NCBI RefSeq assembly: GCF_020382885.2
Contig: NC_058499.1
Location: 20,445,872 to 20,509,871, forward strand
Direction of reading: 5' to 3'
Source of the DNA: Scatophagus argus
Taxonomy: Eukaryota > Chordata > Actinopteri > Scatophagidae
DNA length: 64,000 nucleotides
In this document: positions 1 to 9,600 of the stretch, in pieces
Layout of the letters: the number at the start of each line of letters is the position of its first letter
How positions within the stretch are numbered: the stretch's first letter is position 1
Made by a program: the position numbers and the translations under genes
The notes under the pieces: generated by a model
The model's input: only the letters and a program-made list of their open reading frames with translations
Databases searched by the model: none
What the model was told of the DNA's origin: nothing

Positions 1-371
1 CACGTCTGCAGTGTAAATTATGTGCTAATCTCAAAACACAAAACAGTAAAACGAGCTCAGACTGTAAACTTTTTTGTGTGTGTAAAAGTCCAACATCTAA
101 AAACATTTCACCCATTTTTTCTCACACTATTAGAACTGAAAGTCATAACTTATTTTTGTTATCTGCAATAACAAACTGGAGATGTGATTCTGAGGTCTGG
201 ACCCAGGTCACCATGGTCTGGACCTGTTACCCAGTGACACATAGTCGGCAGTGAATTTTCACAATGTCACAAGATGTTGCATTATTGTGGATCTATTTTG
301 AAGCAGTTCTTGCCCAAAATTATGTCCACAGATGAGGTTAAAAAATTCTTACTTATTACCTACAGTTACAT
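1..371. other. Intergenic, no gene seen
   Basis: AT-rich DNA with no convincing open frame, splice structure or recognisable repeat. It ends where the terminal repeat of a Tc1-like element begins near position 372. Confidence 0.5.
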
Positions 372-876
372 ACACTATATTGACAAAGGTATTGGGACAC
401 CTGATCAATACCTGAACAGAGAATTTATTGACATCTAAATACACAGACAGCTTTGCAGCTATAACAGCTTCCATTCTTCTGTTTCTGTGGGATTTTTTGC
501 CCATTCCTGCAGTAGTGCATTTGTGAGGTCAGACACTGATGTTGGACCAAAAGGCCTGAATCACAGTCTCTGTTCCAGTTCATCCCAAAGGTGTTGGATG
601 GGGTTGAGGTCAGGACTCTGTGTGGGCCAATCAAGTTCTTCCACACCAAACTCATCCAACCATGTCTTTATGGATTTGCTTTGTGCACTGGGACACAGTC
701 ATGCTGGAATAGAAAAGGGTCTTCCCCAAACTGTTGCACCAAAGTTGGAAGCATAGCATTGTCCAACATGTGTTGGTATGCTGAAGCATTAAGAGTTCCC
801 TTCACTGGAAGTAAGGGGCTGAGCTCAGGCCCTGAAAAACAGCCCCATCTCAATACTTTAGTCTAATGTATCTTTC
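372..876 (-). mobile_element. Tc1/mariner-like transposon relic, internally deleted
   Basis: On the minus strand, positions 853 to about 668 read like the C-terminal half of a fish Tc1-type transposase: a WGCFSG block, then a leucine/proline-rich stretch ending in a QHD-type catalytic motif. The protein continues in shifted frames (655 to 425) towards the SPDLNPI-like region, so frameshifts have broken it. Terminal-repeat-like sequence lies at about 372-400 (CACTATATTGACAAAGGTA) and, inverted, at about 855-876. The DNA-binding N-terminal half is missing, so this is an internally deleted, inactive copy. A shorter copy of the same family lies at 8697-8866. Confidence 0.75.
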
Positions 877-1254
877 TATCTACAGTTGCAGACTGTACAT
901 GGTGATAATGAAGGATTAAAGTTGCATTAATGAGTGTATTTGAGATTAACTCTGATCTGTCATGGATTACGGTTAACATTATTTAAATGTGTGTTTAGCA
1001 TGATGGATAGACAAAAGGATGACCTGTTACATCTATTCACATAGGGAAACAAAATCTAACAAATGAATAAATGAAATGTTAAAAGAATCTTCAGTATATC
1101 TTCTATAGTTAAAGTCAGCCACTGACTGGTTGTTATCTGATAATTCATAAAAGCCCTAAACTGAATATGTGAGATTTATTGTCTTCCTTTAATCAATACG
1201 CACATTATCCAGAAAAGACACATAACCAGAACATTTTCTCATTTCATCAATTAC
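877..1254. other. Intergenic gap downstream of the chemokine gene
   Basis: AT-rich, with no supportable coding region. It separates the Tc1 relic from the 3' end of the minus-strand chemokine gene. A minus-strand AATAAA at 1255-1260 is a possible distal polyadenylation signal for that gene. Confidence 0.5.
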
Positions 1255-1334
1255 TTTATTATTATTACTGTGATTATTATTGCATCAAAATATAAAAACA
1301 ATTATTTGTATCTTTTGCTCTGCAAAACCAGGCT

Positions 1335-1340
1335 TTTATT
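1335..1340 (-). terminator. Polyadenylation signal of the chemokine gene
   Basis: AATAAA on the minus strand, about 30 bases after the TGA stop. A second copy lies further downstream at 1255-1260. Confidence 0.45.
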
Positions 1341-1368
1341 TACAACATGTTTACACAGTAAAATATAT

Positions 1369-2184
1369 TCAGGGCTGCAGACCACTGCTAACAGTGTTGT
1401 AGAGACGATTGTACACATCCAGAGCCCACGGGAAGGTCTGACTGTAGCAGATCTGTTTTCCTCTGATAGTTTGGACTCTGCAAAACACACAGAAGAGAAA
1501 ATTTAAATCAACACTCGTGATGAAATCCATTTCCGTTAGAAATGACAATCCCAGCCTTGAATTGAATCATTTGCTGATTGTGTAAATCTCTACTCCACTG
1601 AAAGAGGACTGTGTACTGTAAACATAATCATAATCCTACATGTAGCTCAATATAAGCAAGCAAAAATATCATTCAAGATCCTGACTTGAGCACTATTAAT
1701 ATTTTTGATGGCTGTGGTTTTAAACAATGATGTTCAGTAGTTCAGTAGGACCCAGTGAAACTCCAGTTTATCCAACAACATTTGTTCATGTTTTAAAAGA
1801 AGTGTAATTAATTATTATGGACAGTGGAGCCTGGTGATAAAGGTGGTTGTCCAACTTTCCATTCATTTAATTATAAATTCTGAGAAATAACAGAAGAATG
1901 AAGCACAAACTTACATGAATGCCTTATTCTGACAGGAGCTGTGGGTCTTAATTATGCCAGATACTCGCTTTATCGGTAAATCACGTGTGAAAAAGTTGAA
2001 GCAGCAGTTTCCAGGTGATGTGCTGAGCTGCAGACCATAAGCTGTGAGGAAGGTAAACGGATGAAGTTACTATAAACGTGTGAGTGAGAAACCAACAAAC
2101 AATTATAGCGAGGCACAAAAGAAGCCACTTACGCATGGCGTTGCAGCAGCAGGCGATGAGCAGCAGCAGCCACAGAGTCTTCAT
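1369..2184 (-). CDS. CC chemokine, three exons, complete (95 aa)
   Basis: A secreted small cytokine of the CC family, expected to signal through G-protein-coupled chemokine receptors on leukocytes. Coding exons (minus strand): 2184-2133, 2041-1915 and 1477-1369, with GT-AG introns in phases 1 and 2, the usual three-exon plan. Exon 1 encodes a hydrophobic signal peptide (MKTLWLLLLIACCCNA). Exon 2 carries the adjacent cysteines in GNCCFNF and the third cysteine in HSSCQ. Exon 3 carries the fourth cysteine in KQICYS, followed by the W-L-D-V-Y helix start typical of chemokines. The family is clear, but I cannot assign the gene to a named CCL. A poly(A) signal lies about 30 bases past the stop. 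A possible relic first exon lies about 250 bp upstream. Confidence 0.9.
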
Positions 2185-2262
2185 GATGCTATCTGTAAAT
2201 TTGGTGATGATGATGTTTTTCTTCTGTCTCTGTTGTGATTGATTCTTGGCACTGCTCCATCC

Positions 2263-2271
2263 CATATAAAC
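2263..2271 (-). promoter_or_regulatory. Possible TATA-like box of the chemokine gene
   Basis: The minus strand reads GTTTATATGGG here, about 80 bases upstream of the chemokine ATG at 2184. That spacing fits a short 5' UTR, but the match to a TATA consensus is only partial. Confidence 0.3.
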
Positions 2272-2395
2272 CCTGTCCACTGGATTACGTAATCTTTTCC
2301 ACTGTCTAAAATTAAATCAGCTTTCTATTAATTCCACCATAAGGAGACGAAGAAATTCGCCCCCTCACCTACTGTCTGTTTTAGGAAAGGAAGTT

Positions 2396-2465
2396 GCACT
2401 GAGGGGACATCCCACAGAAAGCAGAAGTCTCAGCATGATCTTATCTGTGAATTTTGAGTTGGTGG
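2396..2465 (-). pseudogene. Relic or alternative first exon resembling the chemokine 5' end
   Basis: The minus strand around 2465-2434 closely resembles the sequence just before the chemokine ATG (both contain an ACAGATA...ATCATG stretch). The ATG at 2436-2434 opens a short leucine-rich peptide beginning MLRLLLSVGCPL, like a signal peptide, that stops after about 23 codons. A weak GT in the frame (after CCCCTCA) would join chemokine exon 2 in the right phase. It is either the remnant of a tandem chemokine copy or an unused alternative first exon. No second set of exons 2 and 3 is seen nearby. Confidence 0.35.
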
Positions 2466-2899
2466 AAAAGATATCAAGAGCGTTAAGTTTGTTACATGCT
2501 TTTTAGACCGTCCTTAAATTTATACAGAAGAATAAAATACATAAACACAATTTTAGATTATACTCAACCTTTATTTTTATGTTTCAGTTAAAGGGACATT
2601 CTTTGATGCTTTACTTTTCGTATTTCCAGAAGAACATGACTTTCTCATCTAACTTGGAACCAACTAAACATATATCCCAAAATATATATTGTTCCTTCAA
2701 TGACTTGCACAGAACACAGCCTTGAGCTTTTGACCATCTTCAACATTACAGCTAAAGCACCTTTCTCTGGGCACCTTTGTATAATATATGATGACATGAA
2801 GTTTTTCCATCAGATCTAATTCTACTCATATTTAGAGGGTTAGATGTGATTTAAAATGCATTAAGTAAACATTCATACAAGCTGAGATGGATTTGTTTT

Positions 2900-3240
2900 C
2901 ATCTTCATCTTCTTCCATTCCACCCATCCAGGTCTGAGTCGAGGGGGCAGCAGTCTCATCAGGAAAGTCTGGACTGTCCTCTCCCTGACCAGCTCATCTG
3001 GGGGGACACCGAGGTGTTCCACTGGGTGGAGCAGCGGCTCCACTTTGAGCTGCCATGCAAGATGCTGACCTGCTGATCAGGAGCGATAGAGCGCTTACCC
3101 AACTCTCACACATACAGTCAGGGATCATTATCTGGCACCGGGACACTTCATCATACAGACTGGTGGAGGTAGTGATTGACCCACTGATCCTCCAATTAGT
3201 GAACGACCTGCTCTACCTCCTAAACCACCTGTAATGGACA
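2900..3240 (+). repeat. Fragment of a dispersed fish repeat (LINE-like)
   Basis: The stretch with GGAGCAGCGGCTCCACTTTGAG and the following text resembles a very common degenerate fish interspersed repeat. It has no open reading frame. The family name is not assigned. Confidence 0.4.
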
Positions 3241-3837
3241 TAGTGCTGTTGACTGTCCAGGTGACAGTTCTCATTTTAAAATAGCGTTATAAATAAATAG
3301 GATTTATTGAGCTAAAATGTCAGAGGGCTGGGGAATTATAAATTCAAATGCAAAAATACCAAGCACCAAAAAAATAACATTGGTTTCCATCTTCAAGGAG
3401 GTGGAACGCAATATGAAAAATACCCACCACCAAAAAAGAACATACTGGTTTCCACCTCCTTCAGTGTAAATTACATTACTTTGTTTGTCATCATGAGTCA
3501 GTTCAGTTTCCACTTTTATGCAAATCTGTGTGGTGCAGACCAAAGTCATGGCTGCAGTATGATGTTCACAAGATCTTATCACAGCTTTCGGATGCGTGCA
3601 CAAACACCCAGCTTAGCAATGAATCTATGACCTATTTAAAACACTACTTTGCATGCATACACAACTCCATCATCACAATCTCTCAGCCATTTTTGTACTA
3701 CCTCCAGAACCATATTTATTTCACTTATTCTATTTTGTTTTACCTTATTCTATTTTATTTTATTTTATTCTGCTATTATATGTTACTCTTTCTTACGTTC
3801 TATGTATGCACCAATCACCAAGACAAATTCCTAGTAA

Positions 3838-3900
3838 TGTGAAACCTCTTCACTTACAATGGCAATAAAGACGATTCTGATTCTGATTCTGATTCTGAAA
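3838..3900 (+). repeat. Retroposon 3' tail with (GATTCT)n
   Basis: AATGGCAATAAAGACGATTC followed by four tandem copies of a GATTCT unit, the usual 3' end of a fish non-LTR retroposon. Confidence 0.6.
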
Positions 3901-4769
3901 TGAAAGAGAGAATACATTCAGACCTTTTCTTGTCCACAGACGAATGTAAGACTAATATCCACCATGTTTTGAATTCTGCGATACGTCAGACTAGGCAGTG
4001 TCACAAGGTGGTGAAAAACTGCCAGAGTATTCTTCTCCTTACTCAAGCATTTTTACTTAAGTTAAGTAAAATAGGTTTATATTTAAGTAATGCAGCAGTG
4101 TCAAAATTCTCAACCACAAGTTTAAGTCTTCATTACAAGTGCATAAGTATTATCAAGAAGAAGTAAGGGTTTTATTGTAAGTGATATATCACAGTTGTTG
4201 AGTTGTTTTTATTGATTGAAACTGTATTTTTAATATCATAGCTGGCTGAATTGGAGCTAATTCTAATGAATCAAGACTGTAGGCTGTCTTGAATTGAAAG
4301 CACTGAGAAACCCCCATTTTAGGCCACCATATTTAAAAATCTTCATTTTTGCTACACTGAATACATTTTCAGATGACAGTTGGTATTTTATTGATGTGAT
4401 GGTCTGGAGTACAAAACAGCATATACAACATGTGACTAAACAAGGGCACATGGCAGGAATAAAATGCTAATAAACTGCATCATTTATTTGATCCAAGATA
4501 AACAAAACCTTTATAATGTATGTATAACTTTTGGCTTATCCAAATGTGATAATCAAATTAATTTAAACATAATAGTTGCACTAATTCTCGTTTTAATTCT
4601 TTTCTAAATGCTACAGGTGGTGAAGACGATTCATAAACTGACAGTTGGATTTATTGAGGGTTGCAAATGTATTTCAGGATTTAACTTTGATACACAGTTT
4701 GTTTCACATGACACTCCTGAAGTGAAGAAGAACATGCAGGCAAAAGGCTAAGAGGAGGAAGTTGCTGAA

Positions 4770-4960
4770 GATTCAAGACCTTTATTGTCATTGAACAGTT
4801 GCCTGTACAGCAAAAATAGAAGAGACAACAGACAATGGAAGAGAAAGTAAGACACAAAAGAAAAAGAACAAAATCAAGAGGTGGGTGATATGGTAGTTGA
4901 AAAGAAAGTTTTTCAAAATAGATACTATATAGATATGTAAAAAAATAAATTCTACAAAAC
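4770..4960 (-). repeat. Non-LTR retroposon 3'-end fragment
   Basis: TTTATTGTCATTGAACAGTT followed by an A-rich stretch is characteristic of the 3' region of fish LINE/SINE families. The 130-codon minus-strand open frame across it (5073-4681) is hydrophobic by composition and is not considered a gene. Confidence 0.5.
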
Positions 4961-5157
4961 ACATTATACGTGCTGTCTGTATCCGTCTTAGAGTAACATG
5001 TCAGCACAAATAAAAGATTAAGGAGTATTATGATTTCTACTAAATTGCTCGATATACCCACAATGCAGAACACACTTGAGACTTGGAAGCAGTAAAAATG
5101 GAGTCTTTATCACACACAAATGAGAGTTCTTAGCTGAGTACAATGAGTCCAACTGTA

Positions 5158-5243
5158 TCAGAATCAGCTTTATTGGCGGGGCTTACATATACAAACAAGG
5201 AATTTGACTCTGGTTAGTATTTGCTCGCAATGTACACAACAGA
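5158..5243 (-). repeat. Retroposon tail (ATCAGAATCAGCTTTATTGG type)
   Basis: Contains the ATCAGAATCAGCTTTATTGG motif and a downstream CAAGGAATTTGACTC segment seen at the ends of many fish retroposons. Other members of this broad class lie at 3838-3900 and 41715-41870. Confidence 0.6.
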
Positions 5244-5275
5244 TTCTTAACATATTAGAGTATGTTATGTCTTGA

Positions 5276-5848
5276 AGACAACAGCTTATGGCAATTTGCT
5301 AATTCAGACTTACATCTATTCCTTTCACTTAATACGGTTTTGCGTCAAAGGTACTGTATTTGTCCAAAGGGGAAGCACATGAGGGTGGAGCTGGAGGTTG
5401 AGCATAGGAAGCTTACGTAGTGAATAGTCTCATGAGATCCTGACCAGATTTTATTTCCTGAATCACAATGAGTGGATCACAGTACGAAAAAGTCATCTTT
5501 AATCCCAAAGACAATCACCTGCCTATAAGGTTCCTCAGCAGATTTAAAATTCACAGACCAACCCTCAGTATGTGCAGGATGTTACTGGTGTCTCAAGAAA
5601 AGTCACATTTTACCATTAATGACTTACTGTACTTATCCATATTGTTTACAATGTATGCTGTCTGTTCCATGTGTCAATTGTCTTATTGTCTATTGTATGT
5701 CTGATGCACTTCCCAAGTTAAGTCATTATTACTTGTTGTCCTCATAATAATACTGCCTTACAGACAACAGGTTTTGGCAATTCATTAATTCGGGCTTACA
5801 TCTTTTCCTTTCACTTAATACGGTTTTGCATCAAAGGTGCTGTACTTG
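5276..5848 (+). repeat. Pair of 87-bp direct repeats upstream of znf276
   Basis: Positions 5276-5362 and 5762-5848 align without gaps with 11 mismatches by my count, sharing the core TTTCACTTAATACGGTTTTG. The copies are 486 bp apart and the second ends about 30 bp before the putative znf276 promoter. Confidence 0.8.
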
Positions 5849-5873
5849 ATTCACTGGTTAAATCCTATTCCAT

Positions 5874-5892
5874 GCACGGCAGGTGGCGCTGT
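5874..5892 (+). promoter_or_regulatory. Possible CTCF-like site upstream of znf276
   Basis: GCACGGCAGGTGGCGCTGTA contains the AGGTGGCGCT half of the CTCF consensus. The 5' half matches poorly. Confidence 0.3.
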
Positions 5893-5921
5893 ATCGGTTT
5901 TCTTCTGGAATTTGTTCAAGT

Positions 5922-6055
5922 AGCACTTCCGGGTTCTAATGTTTACAACTGTGAGCAGCGTTGAAGGCATAGAGCTGACTTCTTGGCTCATGAAAAACGT
6001 ATTTTATGTCAAAAGCAGCATGTACTTCAAGTACTAGGATTTATATGCTGTGACG
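5922..6055 (+). promoter_or_regulatory. znf276 promoter and 5' noncoding exon
   Basis: An ETS-type site (GCACTTCCGG, 5923-5932) lies just upstream of a likely noncoding first exon ending at the donor GTAAGT at 6056. A matching acceptor (CTTTACAG) at 6566 leads into the exon carrying the znf276 ATG. The transcription start is inferred, not seen. Confidence 0.5.
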
Positions 6056-6630
6056 GTAAGTTGTGCTACAGGACTGCAGTAGTGATAACGTTAAGGCAAA
6101 TGTTTTAACACACTAGCTGGCTAATGTAGCAGTCTCGCTCAGGCTAACTAGCTAACGTTAGCTGGTTGAAATCAACACCAGCTACTGAACACTAGCTGTT
6201 TGTTGTAATGTAAAAGTTATAATATTCTAGACGTGTTTGTTGCTCTTACTGGGAAAAAAAGGAAATGGATATTAGGGATTGTAAATACAGACAACGACGT
6301 TCATATGAAAATAACATGTTGATGTGTTTGAATGTACCTCCAACTACTCCAACTGGTGACTGCAAACTAAGTAGCCATGTATGATGGAAATACGGTTTGT
6401 CAAATAGATGGCAAAGTGAAATAAGTAGTTTTATTCAGTGGTTCATCATATTTTCAATTGACAGCATAACCACAGTGATGTTAAGTTAATAAATTGTTTA
6501 TTATGTAGAATAGATAAGACGAAGATAAATTAATTGGGACTTGGCTTACATTGCAAATCTTTACAGTGGACAAGGCAGCAGCACACCATCATTGGGATCA
6601 GCTGCTGAGAATCCAACTGTAGGATAAACT

Positions 6631-9600
6631 ATGAAGAAGAAAAGCAGATGCCCAAGGTCCAGCAGGACACAGACAACAGTGAGCATCAGTGAGGATAAGA
6701 GGCCACCCGGAAACAGAGGGAGGCCACGCAAGACTGTGCCTCTAACCACAGACAGTTTCTACCATGAGAACACTGCAAAAGACAAGACTGCAACCTTCAG
6801 TGTACCAGCAGCTGGCAACACACAAAAACATCCAGAGAGCAAGCCCAAATCTTCAGGTGAGTGCCTCGGTACAAGATTTAATGTGTTGCCTCTTGTCTTG
6901 TAAAAATAGAGTCGTACCAGACGGCATTAAAAAAAAAGGTACTTTGTTCATCTCTGGCTTCCTCACAAAAGACTTCAGTATGACAATGTCTGTTTCTTTG
7001 TTCCTTTGTGACGTCACCAAAATTCTGTTGATCGTAGTAAACAGTGGAAGGTGGATTATCTTCAAGAAGATGCTGCTTTTGGATGAACATTTAATTGGCA
7101 TTTTTGGTTGGAATTTGGTATGATGTCCTTTTCATTTAAATAAAGATCATGTGCTTGAAGTCAAGGTTCCCAACTTGACTCACGGAGACTAGGTTAAAAA
7201 TAACATCCACTTGGTGACTTTGGGTCACTACTGGCAGTATAGAAACACACTGATCTTTGATTTATCCCAGCAGGTAGACTGTCAGCCGCTATCTGTCGGC
7301 TCTGCCATGGAAAGTTTTCTCCACGCAGCCTGCGGCACGCATTCAAGTGGCCTCAGGATTCCATTGATATCATTGACGATGAGTCAGACACCACTTCCCG
7401 ATCGCCCCTTTTATTCCACACAGACTTCCAGCAGCTGGTAGGGGTCCAGTTGGATCGTGACCCACGGTTATCTGAGTTTATCTGCAAAAAATGTCATGCT
7501 AAGTTCTACAAGTGCCACAGCATCCTGATCAGTTTTCTGCAGAGAGTCAACCTCCCTCCAGTTTGGAAAGATAACCCAAAAAGCCGGTAAGTTCAGTTGT
7601 CACTTTTGCAGTGTGTATTTATTGGATAGTTTTCAATTGTTCAGGCAGATAATCTACAAATACAAGCAACTGTTTGTTTCTTTTTCAGGAAGAATGCAAA
7701 GTGTCCAGAGTCCTCAGTAAACCATGACTCAACAAGTAAAGAATTTTTTTTTTCATTTGGCTTTGCTTTTGTTTACAAAAATTACATAAAACACATGTCA
7801 AGCTAACTGATTGCATTACTGTCATTCTGCTGTTTTTTTTTCCCCAGCACCACCATCCTTTACCTCAGACCCTAAGTGCCTCCACAGTCTGGTGTCCTGG
7901 GCTCACCACCACGGAGAGGCCTGCCGTTCCTGCCCCGACCTGAAGGAGGTGCTGGAGGGCCAGTGCTGGGGTTCTGTTAAGGCCATTTGGGGTTGCGTTG
8001 ATGGTCACAGATACATCATGGACACTCAGTGCACAACTGCCTCAAAGCCAGGGTACACAAAGAACTTCAGCTGTGGAGTGTTAGGGAGTGGCAATGGTGA
8101 TGGAGTGATGTCAGAGGAGGAAGAACAGGAGGAGGAGGAGGAAGACGAAGAAGAAGAGCAACCAACTGGACAGGCCCCAGTTGGAAGTATTAGCACCCTG
8201 ACTCAACACAGTCCGCCTGAAGTCACAGCACAGACTCAGAGCTCAGCGTTGGCTCACTGGACCGGTAACACTGAAGGTGAGACTGAGATCCAGAGAAGGT
8301 GTGAGGCAGCATCACATAGAAAACTGTCAAAATGTTTGAAGGTCCACAGCCAATACTGTGATTTTCTTTCTTCTGGGGATATGTGATGGATGTTTTTTGA
8401 TGTATTTTTTGATCAAGCACTGTGAAATTGAAATACAAACTATTACTCCTAATAATTAGTTTTCAACAACAACAACCCATTCAGTGTGTTAAGAACTGCT
8501 TGTCTTTCTTATGCCCAAGAGGTTTCTAGCTTCTGAGATTATTTCCTGTGCATGTGGCCCACTGAATATCTGCAATAGTGCTGCTGACCCTCGAGGGCAG
8601 TTAGATAATAATACATAATATATGGATTAAAAAATTACAATATAAAGAGTCATACCTTATTTGCAATTCGAGATATCCTGTCAACAGTTTACAAGCGCAC
8701 CATATAGACAAAAGTATTGGCGCACCCGACCAACCAACAGGGACTTTAATGACGTTGCATTCTAAATACATAGACAACTTTGCAGCTATAACAGCTGGAA
8801 CTAAGGGTCCTAGCCAAACCCCTGAAAAGCAGCCTGTCTGGATACTTTGGTCTATACAGTGTATATCTGGGGTCATAGAATTTTTTTAACTGTAACACCA
8901 CAAGTGGCCACTGGGCAAAACTAGAAGCAAAGCTGAGCAGCTGTGCTGTTTCCAGGATGGGTTTTCAGTACATGTTTAGTAATACTAACAGTATAGCTCT
9001 AAGGATAGCAGTCTTGATTTTTGGTGATGCAGTTTAATGTGTGTGCTGATCTGTGATCTGTGTGTTACATTTAGTGTCTACACTTGCCTTGTTCATGAGA
9101 TGATTTTTGAACTGTTTTATGCATACTAGTCCTGGTGTTTTTATGGAAATATTAACCTGTTCTTCTACTGCAGATGCAGACCCAAGTGTTAAGCACTCAT
9201 CACCGTGGCTCCTTTTAAGTGTTTGTCTGGCTTGCGGTGTGTCTGTATGGATCCCGGACTCACACTGTGGTGGTTTCCCCTCCCTTAGATTTTACAGGTC
9301 ATAACGAGGCGCTGTCTCTTGCTCCCGCCCGGCCAGAGGACCAGGCTGCTGACAGTGATCTGTCTGACAGGTTGGTTACGCTGTTCATGTTTCTCACCTG
9401 ATTCTGTCTTTCCCATTGTCTTATAACCACCAATTTGTGGGGTGGACGCAATACTTGTAGATTAGTAAGTACTTTTCAGCCTGTAAAGTGACTGAAATCA
9501 AGTGATCGAGACTGACAGAAGGCCGTAACTGTGTGTGTTTGTACAGGGTCATCTCCGAGGATGATATAGAGGAGAATAGAAAAGAAGGGTTATCAGATGA

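Larger units (their letters stand above)
2466..5870. other. Intergenic, repeat-rich, between the chemokine gene and znf276
   Basis: No gene is supported. The interval contains the repeat fragment at 2900-3240, a pair of similar roughly 35-bp segments (3366-3400 and 3427-3463), an AT-rich stretch with TTTTA repeats near 3720-3770, a (GATTCT)n retroposon tail at 3870-3898, retroposon 3'-end sequence at about 4770-4960 and 5158-5243, and a duplicated 87-bp block (5276-5362 and 5762-5848). Confidence 0.6.

Noticed and set aside
4681-5073. 130-codon hydrophobic open frame on the minus strand
   Set aside because: It runs across retroposon 3'-end sequence, is composed mostly of Leu/Phe/Cys from A/T-rich DNA, and has no splice partners or family features.
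6764-7123. 119-codon open frame on the plus strand
   Set aside because: It is an off-frame reading of znf276 exon 1 and its first coding intron.
9174-9290. Possible extra znf276 exon after CTACTGCAG
   Set aside because: The frame can be read, but direct joining of exon 4 (8276) to 9298 keeps phase and gives a natural protein, while this segment yields an unrelated Cys/Trp-rich insert.
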